This document shows positions 34,034 to 42,893 of a stretch of 64,000 nucleotides of DNA, one piece after another. The notes below the pieces were generated by a model. The model was given only the letters and a program-made list of their open reading frames with translations, made no database searches and was not told the DNA's origin. This stretch comes from Levilactobacillus lindianensis (GTDB lineage Bacteria; Bacillota; Bacilli; Lactobacillales; Lactobacillaceae), in assembly GCF_003946095.1 (NCBI RefSeq), contig NZ_RHOD01000005.1:1-64000 (forward strand), in the 5' to 3' direction. Numbering within the stretch: the stretch's first letter is position 1; each line of letters starts with the position of its first letter. A program made the position numbers and the translations under genes.

Positions 34034-34915
34034 TTACGCATTACCTTTTAGACCAACTGCCTCCATACTGAAATTCCAAAGTTCATCTTGAACCTGTTCA
34101 TCATAAGAAAGATTTGATGATGGTACAGGCTTATCACTGCTACGGTCAAAGTATCTGACTGGACCTGTTGCAAATTTATCCGCGGTAATGAGATCGGTGA
34201 TCATCTTTCCCGAGTCCTTCGCAGTACCAATGATACCTGCAAACTGGGAAAGAAATGTTGGTGTGAAGCGTGACTTATTCTTTGCCAAGCCGGTTTCAGT
34301 CATGAGGCCCGGATTAACACTATTAACGGCTATTTGTTGGGCGCTAGTTCTCAATCTTCGATCTAGTGCATATGCAAATAGGATCATGCATAGCTTGGAA
34401 AATGGATAACTTTGACTATCCACCTGTGAATTCACGCCACTATATGCAAGTACATTTGCCCCAGGCCATGCCACACCTTTAAGCAGTGCATCATGCCGTT
34501 CACTGCTGACAGTTACGATACGACCCTTTATCTCCATTAGCGGCAGCAGAAGTTGCGTAAGTAGAAAATGCCCAAGATAGTTTGTTTCGAAAATATTGTT
34601 AAAACCATCTTGCGTTTGATGAACGGTTTTGCCGCTAACGCCAGCATTACATACCAGACCATAGAGTGGCATGCTTAGCTTTTTAAACGCAGCCACAAAT
34701 GCTCTCACTTTTGCCAACGAAGATGTGTCTAACTCCAAACAAATGATGTTGGCATCAGGTATCGTCTGTAAAATTTTCTGACGGGCTACAGCAGCTTTTT
34801 TCATATTTCGGCAAGCCATGACGAGTTGATAATTGCTACCTTTTGCTACAATTTGCTTAGTTGTTTCAAATCCCAGACCAGAATTGGCTCCCGTTACGAT
34901 CACTGTTTTTGTCAT
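34034..34915 (-). CDS. SDR-family oxidoreductase in an AT-richer island
   Basis: 293-residue short-chain dehydrogenase of the retinol-dehydrogenase/WWOX-like group: TGANSGLG, CNAGVSG, Ser in TVSSERHD and YPFSK (Tyr-Lys of the triad), with a C-terminal extension. Substrate unknown. The minus-strand promoter TTGGTA - 18 nt - TATAAT (34963-34992) is clear. It is divergent from a marR gene with palindromic sites between, so the MarR protein probably controls it. Codon use and AT content look unlike the surrounding genes. Confidence 0.85.
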   Translation of the reverse strand: MTKTVIVTGANSGLGFETTKQIVAKGSNYQLVMACRNMKKAAVARQKILQTIPDANIICLELDTSSLAKVRAFVAAFKKLSMPLYGLVCNAGVSGKTVHQTQDGFNNIFETNYLGHFLLTQLLLPLMEIKGRIVTVSSERHDALLKGVAWPGANVLAYSGVNSQVDSQSYPFSKLCMILFAYALDRRLRTSAQQIAVNSVNPGLMTETGLAKNKSRFTPTFLSQFAGIIGTAKDSGKMITDLITADKFATGPVRYFDRSSDKPVPSSNLSYDEQVQDELWNFSMEAVGLKGNA

Positions 34916-35027
34916 ATATCGTTCTCCTTATCATGAATCACATTTCTAATATGTTTGAATACATTATAGTGGTGCAAACCATTGCGTACCAACCAGTTTG
35001 ACCTCACATTAAATCGTTGACAAAACA

Positions 35028-35060
35028 GTTTTAATTAAAACACTTGTAATTGAAACAATT
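35028..35060. promoter_or_regulatory. putative MarR operators
   Basis: GTTTTAATTAAAAC (35028-35041) is a perfect 14-nt palindrome, and AATTG-AAA-CAATT follows at 35048-35060. A TTGACA lies at 35017-35022. The pair sits between the divergent SDR and marR genes, the usual place for autoregulated MarR sites. Confidence 0.6.
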
Positions 35061-35094
35061 CATGGTAAACTAAACAAAGAAAGCAGGTGTGATC

Positions 35095-35526
35095 GTGCAA
35101 AATAAAACCGGAATCGTCCATTCAATTTATCAACTGGCTCAAATTGAACAACAAAATTTGAATCATCACTTGAAACAACTAGGACTTAACCCAGATCAGG
35201 CACGGGTACTGGATTATGTGCAAGCACATCCTGGAACAAACCAGCGAGCGGTGGCAACTTATTTAGGACGACAGGCTGCGAGTACTTCTAATTTATTGAC
35301 GGGGCTGAGTCAGCGCGGCTGGCTAAAGCGTCAACCAGTCAAAGAAAATGCCCGCGAAAAAGCCCTATTTTTAACAGTTGAAGGAGCAAAGGTAGCGGCA
35401 CAGATTGCGCAAACATTTAACAAATTGAATACTTTATTTGAACAGGGACTAACTGCCAAGCAACTCGATGACTTGGTAGCATTATTAACCCAATTAACTC
35501 AATATTTAGAAACGGCGGGCGACTAA
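35095..35526 (+). CDS. MarR-family transcriptional regulator
   Basis: 143-residue winged-helix regulator: dimer helix, then PDQARVLDYVQAHPGTNQRAVATYL, recognition helix ASTSNLLTGLSQRGWL and wing RQPVKENAREKALFLT. GTG 35095 lies 7 nt after AGG; another GTG two codons upstream is possible. No conserved Cys, so the ligand or redox sensing cannot be read. It is co-transcribed with the DUF2316 gene 1 nt downstream and faces the SDR gene across palindromic operator-like sites. Confidence 0.85.
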   Translation: MQNKTGIVHSIYQLAQIEQQNLNHHLKQLGLNPDQARVLDYVQAHPGTNQRAVATYLGRQAASTSNLLTGLSQRGWLKRQPVKENAREKALFLTVEGAKVAAQIAQTFNKLNTLFEQGLTAKQLDDLVALLTQLTQYLETAGD

Positions 35527-35527
35527 A

Positions 35528-35827
35528 ATGTCATTAACAGCAATGGAAAAACGGGCAACTAAGCGCGAATTACAAGAAAATTTTGAATTAAGCGGTCTTA
35601 GTTTGGCGCAAGCAGCAGCTGATTTGCAAACAACACCGGCCTATTTACAACAGGTCTTGGATTTGAATGTACGCCATATTGAAGATCCATGGATTGTCCG
35701 TAACTATTTAAATCAGGTCTTAAGACAACAACATCAGATGCCGGTTGCTTATAGTCGGTTGATTGGTTCACCGGCCAAGTATTGGTTTTTAAGCGAAGCT
35801 AGAGTTACTCGTGGTCAATTGAATTAA
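35528..35827 (+). CDS. DUF2316 protein
   Basis: 99 residues, cytosolic, helix-rich; TKRELQENFELSGLSLAQAAADL and RHIEDPWIVRNYLNQ are typical of DUF2316, which looks like a degenerate helix-turn-helix protein. Starts 1 nt after the marR stop. Together with marR and the SDR gene it makes the content of the small island. Confidence 0.82.
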   Translation: MSLTAMEKRATKRELQENFELSGLSLAQAAADLQTTPAYLQQVLDLNVRHIEDPWIVRNYLNQVLRQQHQMPVAYSRLIGSPAKYWFLSEARVTRGQLN

Positions 35828-36233
35828 GATAGGGCAACATTATGCTTGGTATCAGTTGAATCAGATAAGAATTGACAATACGTGATTGGCTACCCTTTTG
35901 ATTTCAATGGCAGTCACTAAACTCATTGGCAAAATATGACAATATTTGTGGATAATTAATAAATTTTTGTACCATGACTTGAATTAAAATTGAGTTAACT
36001 TTAAAGAGGTCTTGTATTTGCGGTTCTTCTGTCTGGTTTAGTCAGCTTAGAAGCTATCGCAAATGCGGGCTTTTTACATACCTTTGAGTCAATTTGAGTT
36101 TTATCGAGCAGTTATTGCATAACTAGCACTACCTGTTAACTAATTTATCGGGTAAAACGATTTCCACTAAAAACACGCGAAAAATACCGCAGAAATTTCG
36201 TTAGTACTAAGTAGGGGGGAGGCGATCGGCAAA
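35828..36233. other. AT-rich region with a stem-loop, right end of island
   Basis: About 400 bp. At 36014-36063 ATTTGCG and CGCAAAT close a stem that also pairs CTTCT with AGAAG and CTG with CAG, followed by GCGGGCTTTTTAC. A short open frame through it ends within 30 codons and matches nothing I know; it could be a gene remnant. The repeat AACTAGCACTAC lies at 36121-36132. Confidence 0.35.
36121..36132. repeat. direct repeat, right end of the SDR/MarR island
   Basis: Exact second copy of AACTAGCACTAC (first copy 33983-33994), 2.1 kb apart in the same orientation, flanking the SDR, marR and DUF2316 genes. Confidence 0.45.
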
Positions 36234-36268
36234 CAAAAACAGCGCCCAGCAAGAAACACTGAACGCTG
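36234..36268 (-). terminator. terminator of the YfhO gene
   Basis: On the minus strand CAGCG-TTCAG pairs with CTGGG-CGCTG around a 9-nt loop, followed by TTTTTG. Confidence 0.75.
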
Positions 36269-36279
36269 ACTAAGCAAAT

Positions 36280-38982
36280 TTATTGATGACGCTGGCGAAC
36301 GACGCGGCGCCATTCGCCCCCAAACCACAGGAGGCCAAACAGGATGGCACCGATAATTGACGTGATGATCCCCGCCTTTAAGCCAGGCGTGGTATAACGG
36401 AAGGCCACGTGATTCTGGCCCGGTTTGAGTGGCACGGCCATCATCCCCGGATAGTTTCTAATGACTGGGGTGATTGATTGTGCGTGCATGGCCGGTTGGA
36501 TCTTGACCGCCTGACCATTGACGGTGGCGTGCCAACCCGGCGTGTTTGGAACCGAAAGATACAGGTAAGATCGTTTGGAACTTCCGGTAACGGTTCCGGA
36601 TAAGTCGGTAACCCCACTCTGTTTCGAGAGGTGAAATTGTTGCCGCTTCAGACGGTTGGCGACCGTTTGATATTGGGCCTGGTTCAACGAGATAAATTCA
36701 TTGCTATAACCCGCGGCTGGGGCCGGTGTGAGGTAACTTATCGTCAGCACGTCACCCTTGTGATGGTAACCCAGGTTCATGACATAGCGGTAACCATCGG
36801 CCCGTACCGTGGGACCGGCTGCCCGACCGTTAATTCGCAAGGTTGAGTAGATTAGCGTATTGGATGGTGAAAAGCCGTGAAGCGTTCCCGTCGCGTTGAC
36901 CTTGAGCTTAAACGTCTGTTGATAACGTTGTTGTGGCATCATGGTCTTCTTGGGAACTCGGCGCAAGTCATCGACCGTTGCCCGGCGATTAGAAACATCG
37001 AGAACAGTGGCGTGTGCCAGTGTGTCATTCGGTGCGCCCAAGGCGGTGAGAATGCGTTGCTGGTTGCCCAGGGCATTCTGATCCTTGAGCTGGAGGTCGA
37101 CGAGTTGTTGTGGGACGGCAAATCCAATGCCAGCGAAGGTCGAGAGTTTCGTCACCTCAGGATCTCGATTGACATTGACCCGGTATTTGACCCCGAGGAG
37201 CGTGTCGGTCAGGCTGGTACTGCCCTGAGCACTGATTCGACGGACGTTACTGCTGAAGTAGCCAAGGTCATTTTGAAAGACCCGGGCCGGTTCCTCTAAG
37301 GTGGAGGAATAGGAGCTCAATCCGGCGTAATCAAATAATAGGGGATCGTTGTAGTGGTTATAAGCCTCATCGTAGGCCCGGCCGATGCGAGAATGTAGGA
37401 AGTCGATTCGGTAGAAGTCGGCTTTGGTTGAAGAAGCATTGAACTGTTTCAACGTCGTCGTGTCAGCCTTGAAATACTTTTCGAATTTGGTTTGGGAGCC
37501 GAAGTCCATGCCACGACTGGCCACCAGAAGATTACCCCCGAGTTCAAAGGAAATCAGAAGGCCCATTAAGCCGATGCGGATGGGACGCCACTCACTAATG
37601 AATAAGAGCATGGTGTTGAGCAACAACAGTCCCAGTGCCCACCAAACGAGGTGGAAATCTGGTTGACTCTGTTGATAGAGGCTGGCATCGTAGCTCGGTA
37701 ACATGAAGGCCCAGATCCGTGGGAAGATCCGTGCGGATAGGAAACCAATTACCAATAAACCGGCTCCCCAGACCAGCGCGAGAACCTTTTGCGGATCGTT
37801 CATGGTTTGGGCAGGGTGCGTTTGCCAGGCTCGGTAGGCGATGATCAGAGCAAGAAAAGTGAAGAAATAGACGTTACGGAATGGAAAGCCAGCTGGCTGT
37901 TGAAGCATGTGCCAGATGGTATTGAATAGCGTTAAGAAGAGTCCGAGGCCCATCGTAATCAGGAGCCACATGGCCCGGTGTTTTTCAATCGACTGAACCT
38001 TAGGGGAGACGAAGTACACGATGAGTAGCAGGAACATCAAGGTTCCCATGAATAGGCTCGGGGCATGATATAGGTGAGAAACGAAGGTTGTTGTGCCGGG
38101 ACCGAATTGGGCCAGGACTTCGGGACCGAAGAGGGGGGTCGGCAGGAAGTTGGTCACAAAGAAGTTTCCCTTACCGGTCAGGAGCATCCCCATGGCGGTC
38201 GGAATCAGCACGACCATGGCCATCATCCCCGCTAGTAACGAGCCAATAATAAATTGACGAATCGCTGGTCGGTGGACACGCCAGATTTCCTTGAAGGAAG
38301 TGACGGTTCGTTGGTGTTCGATGATGAGGTAGGCAAAGTATAAGACGGAAAAGAGGCACGTCATGTACCCAAGATAATAGTTTGCCAAAATGGTGATGGT
38401 GAGACTCAACGTATAGAGTCCGAAATGGTGCACGCTAACGATCCGATGCAGGCCTAGTGCGACTAGAGGCAACATGATGAGGGCGTCGAGCCACATGATG
38501 TCGTAATCGTACATCGCCACAAAGCCACACAGGCTAAAGGCTGTCGAGAATAGGAGTAACGACCACCCACTCTTGAGAAAGGCCCGGCGTAAGAAGATCG
38601 CCATGGTGAGACCGATCGTACTAATTTTTAAAATCATGATTAAAGCCACGGTGGTCGGTAATTGCGCCGCCGGGAATAGGAAGATGAGCACGTTGTAGGG
38701 ACTGATAACGTAGTAGGTCAGTAGTGGCACTAGGCTACTCCCCGTGCCCAGTGCGAATGAGAATAGATGGAACTGACCATGTGAAATCGTTGATCGCAGG
38801 TACTCTAAAATTGGCACATATTGTGCGCCGGTGTCGCTAAATAATAGGCTCCGATGGCCGAATGGCGTGATCTTCAAGTGCCAAAAAATGACACTGATGA
38901 TGATCATCGGGATTAAAAATGCCCCCAAATACACCCAGCGGCTGACGCGAGCCTGCGCTAGCGTGTCACGATGCTCTTTCAT
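36280..38982 (-). CDS. YfhO-family membrane glycosyltransferase-like protein
   Basis: 900-residue GT-C-like integral membrane protein with about a dozen helices in the first 500 residues, a long extracellular domain (about 500-870) and a final helix before a basic tail. The LLFSDTGAQYVPILEYLR segment after the first helix and NYYLGYMTCLFSVLYF are YfhO hallmarks. In Bacillus and Listeria, YfhO-type enzymes attach sugars to lipoteichoic acid from lipid-linked donors; the sugar here is unknown. No donor-synthesis gene (CsbB or GtcA-like) is adjacent. The second copy of the structured element lies about 235 nt upstream, in the same orientation. Confidence 0.9.
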   Translation of the reverse strand: MKEHRDTLAQARVSRWVYLGAFLIPMIIISVIFWHLKITPFGHRSLLFSDTGAQYVPILEYLRSTISHGQFHLFSFALGTGSSLVPLLTYYVISPYNVLIFLFPAAQLPTTVALIMILKISTIGLTMAIFLRRAFLKSGWSLLLFSTAFSLCGFVAMYDYDIMWLDALIMLPLVALGLHRIVSVHHFGLYTLSLTITILANYYLGYMTCLFSVLYFAYLIIEHQRTVTSFKEIWRVHRPAIRQFIIGSLLAGMMAMVVLIPTAMGMLLTGKGNFFVTNFLPTPLFGPEVLAQFGPGTTTFVSHLYHAPSLFMGTLMFLLLIVYFVSPKVQSIEKHRAMWLLITMGLGLFLTLFNTIWHMLQQPAGFPFRNVYFFTFLALIIAYRAWQTHPAQTMNDPQKVLALVWGAGLLVIGFLSARIFPRIWAFMLPSYDASLYQQSQPDFHLVWWALGLLLLNTMLLFISEWRPIRIGLMGLLISFELGGNLLVASRGMDFGSQTKFEKYFKADTTTLKQFNASSTKADFYRIDFLHSRIGRAYDEAYNHYNDPLLFDYAGLSSYSSTLEEPARVFQNDLGYFSSNVRRISAQGSTSLTDTLLGVKYRVNVNRDPEVTKLSTFAGIGFAVPQQLVDLQLKDQNALGNQQRILTALGAPNDTLAHATVLDVSNRRATVDDLRRVPKKTMMPQQRYQQTFKLKVNATGTLHGFSPSNTLIYSTLRINGRAAGPTVRADGYRYVMNLGYHHKGDVLTISYLTPAPAAGYSNEFISLNQAQYQTVANRLKRQQFHLSKQSGVTDLSGTVTGSSKRSYLYLSVPNTPGWHATVNGQAVKIQPAMHAQSITPVIRNYPGMMAVPLKPGQNHVAFRYTTPGLKAGIITSIIGAILFGLLWFGGEWRRVVRQRHQ

Positions 38983-39182
38983 GAAAACCCCTCCGTTGTT
39001 AATTGGACAGAATGTCTGACCTTAATAGAATAACACGCTCCTTGTCCTGATAAAAGTCTACTCCAATTTTCGGGCATTATATGGGGGAACGTGCTAAAAT
39101 TCGAATTAACCGTGCGTTTGGTAAGGCGAGTAACTTAAGGTTGCGTTATCGTTTATCACGTAGACTATGTTATTAATGCCAA

Positions 39183-39211
39183 AGCCTGCCTGCGGTCACC
39201 GGACGCCACCC
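39183..39211 (-). repeat. outer arm motif near structured element copy B
   Basis: On the minus strand this reads CAGGGTGGCGTC then CGGTGACCGCAGGC. It matches, with about four differences, the arm CAGGATGGCGTC-TGCTGGCCGCAGGC at 7400-7425 of copy A, where it is on the plus strand. A third weaker match, CAGGACGGCGTCTG, lies on the plus strand at 39540-39553. Confidence 0.45.
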
Positions 39212-39217
39212 TGTGGG

Positions 39218-39403
39218 GGGGTACGCGGTGCACGATCAGAAGCTTCGTCCTGTGGGGCACGTCCGAAGCCAAAGGGCGGTCTTCGAACTCGTCTTTAAGC
39301 CCCAAAGTCGTGGTCTTAAAGACGTCCCGTGCTGTAAGGTCGAAGAATCACCGACCTAACACCACCGACACGGGACTGCACTTCTGACCGTGCACCGCTA
39401 CCC
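39218..39403 (-). ncRNA. candidate structured RNA element, copy B (about 186 nt)
   Basis: Second copy of the element at 7243-7430. The terminal stem pairs ACGCGGTGCACGATCAGAAG (39223-39242) with CTTCTGACCGTGCACCGC (39381-39398) and shares no sequence with the stem of copy A. Hairpin I at 39261-39288, hairpin II at 39290-39324 (CGTCTTTAAG with CTTAAAGACG, perfect), hairpin III at 39329-39365 (AGGTCG with CGACCT). Loop and joining sequences such as CCGCCCTTTGG and TTAGG are shared with copy A. It lies between the divergent YfhO and response-regulator genes. Confidence 0.7.
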
Positions 39404-39610
39404 GCACAATGTGTTTTTGAGGAAGTTATTTGAAATCGAATTTAGTTGGAGGTAGTCAGACTGAGTCTTGTCGCGACTTAACACACGGTCAACTTTGAAA
39501 TTCGCCGATTGTGCGAAGTCTAAGGCTGGCCGGAAGCCCCAGGACGGCGTCTGATTGCCCCCAGTGAACAATCTAAAACAAAAAAGACAAATTCAAAGGA
39601 GGAATGCCCG
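39404..39610. other. upstream region of the two-component operon
   Basis: About 200 bp without a coding signal. It contains the arm-like motif at 39540-39553, which could pair GGCGTC with GACGCC at 39202-39207, enclosing copy B in a larger fold. AGGAGG at 39598-39603 serves the TTG start of the response regulator. Confidence 0.4.
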
Positions 39611-40303
39611 TTGAGTACGACTGCCAAAGTATTGGTCGTGGAGGACGAACGTGAGTTATCCGCGGACATTGTGGAATTAATTAGACCGATTTGTGAGACG
39701 ACCACCGCATTTGATGGCGAACAAGGTGAATTTTTAGCTAGTCAGGGCGTGTTTGACGCCATTATTTTGGATCTGATGTTGCCTGGCGAAAGTGGGCTGG
39801 ACCTCCTGCTACACATCCGCAACAAGGGGATCAAGACGCCGGTACTCATCTTAACGGCCAAGGATACGATTGCCGACAAGTTGCGGGGCTTCAATGATGG
39901 GGCCGACGATTACGTGACCAAACCCTTTCACCGTGAAGAACTGTTAGCCCGCATGAAGGCACTATTGAAGCGTACGGGGCATTTGAATAGCAGTGATGTT
40001 ATTACGTTAGGACAACTGGAGATTAACACCAGCAAGCATTTAGCGACCTTTGACGGCCAACCGTTGACGTTGAAGGGTCGTGAATTTGATTTACTGGCCT
40101 ATCTCGTGGCCAATCCGGGAACAATTATCACCAAGGAACAGATTTTCAATCGGCTCTGGGGCTTTGATTCTGAGACCTCACTTTCTGTGGTTGAGGTCTA
40201 TATGAGTAATCTGCGAAAGGAACTCAAGCACGCCGGCAGTGATCTTTCGCTGCGGACGATTCGCAATGCCGGTTACATTGTGGAGGCCCCTGATGAGCAA
40301 TAA
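39611..40303 (+). CDS. OmpR-family response regulator
   Basis: 230 residues: receiver domain (about 1-120) with acidic pocket VVEDE, phospho-acceptor Asp in AIILDLMLPGESG and Lys in ILTAKD, then a winged-helix Trans_reg_C domain (about 130-228, LTLKGREFDLLAYL, RLWG...VEVYMSNLRKEL). It uses a TTG start behind a perfect AGGAGG with 8-nt spacing. The histidine kinase gene overlaps its last 11 nt. Targets cannot be read. Confidence 0.92.
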   Translation: MSTTAKVLVVEDERELSADIVELIRPICETTTAFDGEQGEFLASQGVFDAIILDLMLPGESGLDLLLHIRNKGIKTPVLILTAKDTIADKLRGFNDGADDYVTKPFHREELLARMKALLKRTGHLNSSDVITLGQLEINTSKHLATFDGQPLTLKGREFDLLAYLVANPGTIITKEQIFNRLWGFDSETSLSVVEVYMSNLRKELKHAGSDLSLRTIRNAGYIVEAPDEQ

Positions 40304-41627
40304 GGTTAACCGTGCACAACAGTGGCGGTTATTTATCAGCAATTTTATCGGGTTTACAGTAATCTTTGTTTTGTTAGGGGTCATCGTCTTCGTTCTGTTT
40401 AAGCGTGCCATGCTGACCAGTACCGATCAGGCCCTTAGAGTTGAGCGAACGTCGCGCTTGTCGGGAGCACCGGTGAGAAGACGACCGCAGCATCAGCCGG
40501 ACATGACTCCCGGACAGATGCAGAAGGCCGCGATTCATCCGTTTATGACGACGACGCTGATTTACAGCGACCACGGGAAAATCATCAACCAGGCTCAATT
40601 GGGGTCACGGTATGACATGTTGAAGCGCATCACGCTCAAGCGTAGCCAAGTCGGAGAATTGCATACGGTTCGAGTGAATGGCAAGTATAGTTTCCGGACG
40701 TTACTGGTGAAGGTTCCGAAATCCAATTCCGACGCGACTGTAGCGGGCAAGTATCTTCTCATTATGGAAAATATTGATCCGCAAAAGGCCGCCATGGCCA
40801 ATTTCACGCGAGTTCTGTTGATCACGATGGGGGTCTTCTGGCTGCTGTCAATTCTGATGAGTATCTGGATGTCTCGCCTGACGATGCGGCCAATCCTGCG
40901 ATCCTGGGGTCGGCAAACGGAATTCGTAGGAAACGCGGCGCATGAATTGCGAACGCCGTTAACCATCATCCAAAATAAATTGGAATTTCTACTCACACGA
41001 CCTAACGATAAAATTATCGACCAGGCGGAAAGTATCGCCGTGGCCAACAGCGAGAGTCAGCGCCTGCAGAAGTTGACGCAAGATCTGTTGGCCTTAGCAC
41101 GGTCCGATTCTAATACCGTGCAAACGAACTTTGAGCTCACAGATATGGCCAAATTCATGCGACAAACGGTGGAACCCTATGTCGAGATTGCCGCCAGTCA
41201 GGGGAAGACGTTGGTCTTGAATCCAGTCACGCCATTTCAGGCCACGTTAGATCAGGCCCTAGTGCATCAATTGTTGAATATTCTAATCGACAATGCTTTA
41301 AAGTACTCCCCACAGGGACGATCAATCACGTTGTCTGCGAAGTTAACGGGCCGTAAGTGGCAGTTAGTCGTGGCTGACCAAGGCATTGGGGTCAAGCGGG
41401 CGGACCGGCAACGGATCTTCGATAGGTTCTATCGTGTCGACAGTTCTCGTAGCCGACAGACCGGTGGTAATGGGCTGGGCTTGTCGATTGCGCATTGGAT
41501 TGTTAACCTACATCATGGCAACATTGTGGTCAAAGGTAACCAACCGCAAGGTAGTCAGTTTGTCGCCACCCTCCCGGTCAACCCGGTAGGATTAGCGGGC
41601 CATCATGACAAAACAACTGCCAAATAA
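40293..41627 (+). CDS. sensor histidine kinase
   Basis: 444-residue membrane kinase: two transmembrane helices (about 15-37 and 168-190) flank an extracellular domain of about 130 residues, basic and without recognisable PAS features. HisKA contains FVGNAAHELRTPLTII with the phospho-His, followed by HATPase with N-box NILIDNALKYSP, G1 ADQGIGV, F-box IFDRFYRVD and G2 GGNGLGLSI. Starts at ATG 40293 inside the response-regulator end, with GGAGG upstream. The cognate pair is a clear operon ending in a terminator. Confidence 0.92.
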   Translation: MSNKVNRAQQWRLFISNFIGFTVIFVLLGVIVFVLFKRAMLTSTDQALRVERTSRLSGAPVRRRPQHQPDMTPGQMQKAAIHPFMTTTLIYSDHGKIINQAQLGSRYDMLKRITLKRSQVGELHTVRVNGKYSFRTLLVKVPKSNSDATVAGKYLLIMENIDPQKAAMANFTRVLLITMGVFWLLSILMSIWMSRLTMRPILRSWGRQTEFVGNAAHELRTPLTIIQNKLEFLLTRPNDKIIDQAESIAVANSESQRLQKLTQDLLALARSDSNTVQTNFELTDMAKFMRQTVEPYVEIAASQGKTLVLNPVTPFQATLDQALVHQLLNILIDNALKYSPQGRSITLSAKLTGRKWQLVVADQGIGVKRADRQRIFDRFYRVDSSRSRQTGGNGLGLSIAHWIVNLHHGNIVVKGNQPQGSQFVATLPVNPVGLAGHHDKTTAK

Positions 41628-41635
41628 AATTTAGG

Positions 41636-41673
41636 AACCGCATCTGCCTTATTTGAGGTGGCTGCGGTTTTTG
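41636..41673 (+). terminator. terminator of the two-component operon
   Basis: AACCGCA...TCTGCCT and AGGTGGC...TGCGGTT pair around TATTTG, followed by a T-run. Confidence 0.82.
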
Positions 41674-41773
41674 CGCTGTTGGGCCACGGGGAAAGTTTTA
41701 ATCCCAACGGTTGTATGGTAAGATCTGAGTCATTAGAACGAATTGGCAAGTGCAGTATAAGGAGCTTTCGAAG

Positions 41774-42739
41774 ATGTTAACTATCCGTGATATTGCCGCT
41801 AAGGCGGGCGTGTCGGTCTCCACGGCCTCCCGGGCATTAAATAATAATCCACGTATCAGCGTGGCGACCCGTAAACGGATCCAGGCGTTGGCAGCGGCTG
41901 AAGGCTATCGGCCCAACTACAATGCCAAAAATCTCACGGCGGGTGAGGCCAATACGGTAGGCGTTGTCTTTCCAACAGCCGACCACACTTTTTCTGAGAA
42001 CCCGTTTTACATCGATCTGCTGCGTGGTATCAATACCGAACTGATGGAACGGCAATATGTGCTGTCCGTGGCCATCAGTAAGACGGAAGACGAGCTGCTG
42101 GCCAACGTTAAGTCCATGGTGACGCAGGGAAAGATTAAACGATTCATCCTGCTCTATGCCCATCGCACCGATCCGATCGCAGACTTTTTACGGCAAAACA
42201 AGTTGCGGTTTGTCACCATTGGCCAGCCAGTCGATGAACCCACCGACCTGTTTGTTGATAACGACAATTTGAAGGCCGGGATTGGTGGCGCCTCCTATCT
42301 CTTAGACCAGTTAGCCGTCACCCATCCCGTTTTTGTCGAATCCGCCCACGACTGGGCTTACGAGCAGCAGCGGCGTGAGGGTTACGAACGGATGGCCGCC
42401 CAATTTAACGTGGAACCCCTCACGTGTAAGCTGGGCGACCTGGAGCAAGCCCGATCATTCATCAGTCGTCATCCCGAAATCAATGGGATCATGGCGACGG
42501 ATGACTTTAATGCCATCGAATTTTATCGTCTGATTCGAGAAAGCAGTGGGGCGAGTCATTTTCCAATTGTAAGTTTTAATCGCTCTTTACCGATAGGCTT
42601 GACCGATGCTAATCTGCATTCTGTTGATCTCTATCCAGAAAAAATGGGGGCCGCCACGGTGACCTTACTTTTCAGTGATCGTCAACCGCTAGAGTCGGCA
42701 ACACCCCGTCAGATTACGATTCCATATGAAATTAAATAA
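41774..42739 (+). CDS. malR: LacI-family regulator of maltose genes (MalR)
   Basis: 321-residue repressor with an N-terminal LacI helix-turn-helix (TIRDIAAKAGVSVSTASRALN, hinge AKNLTAGEA) and a periplasmic-binding effector domain. The start ATG 41774 lies 10 nt after AAGGAG. Directly upstream of malT-malP, so the probable maltose repressor. A GCAAAC/GGTTGC operator is present in the malT promoter, and a weaker version CCCAAC/GGTTGT at 41703-41714 in its own upstream region suggests autoregulation. Confidence 0.85.
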   Translation: MLTIRDIAAKAGVSVSTASRALNNNPRISVATRKRIQALAAAEGYRPNYNAKNLTAGEANTVGVVFPTADHTFSENPFYIDLLRGINTELMERQYVLSVAISKTEDELLANVKSMVTQGKIKRFILLYAHRTDPIADFLRQNKLRFVTIGQPVDEPTDLFVDNDNLKAGIGGASYLLDQLAVTHPVFVESAHDWAYEQQRREGYERMAAQFNVEPLTCKLGDLEQARSFISRHPEINGIMATDDFNAIEFYRLIRESSGASHFPIVSFNRSLPIGLTDANLHSVDLYPEKMGAATVTLLFSDRQPLESATPRQITIPYEIK

Positions 42740-42750
42740 GCGCTAGATGA

Positions 42751-42783
42751 TAGGCTGGGACGGATGTCTTGGCCTTTTTTAGC
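42751..42783 (+). terminator. terminator of malR
   Basis: AGGCTGGGAC-GGAT-GTCTTGGCCT, a 10-bp stem with G-U pairs, followed by T6. Confidence 0.75.
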
Positions 42784-42877
42784 GACAGAAATTGAAACAG
42801 CTTGTTAAGTGAAAGAGCGCCGCAGATGGTGACTTAAACGGGAAATAAAAAAAAGAAACCGAGCCAAAAATTAAATT

Positions 42878-42893
42878 TGCGCAAACGGTTGCA
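42878..42893 (+). promoter_or_regulatory. LacI-type (MalR) operator overlapping the malT -35
   Basis: TGCGCAAACGGTTGCA contains the near-palindrome GCAAAC/GGTTGC. It overlaps the -35 box TTGCAT (42890-42895). Confidence 0.6.

Noticed and set aside
35985-36090. Gene remnant encoding a short hydrophobic peptide right of the island
   Set aside because: The open frame is under 30 codons, has no start signal, and lies over a stem-loop; I could not match it to any family.
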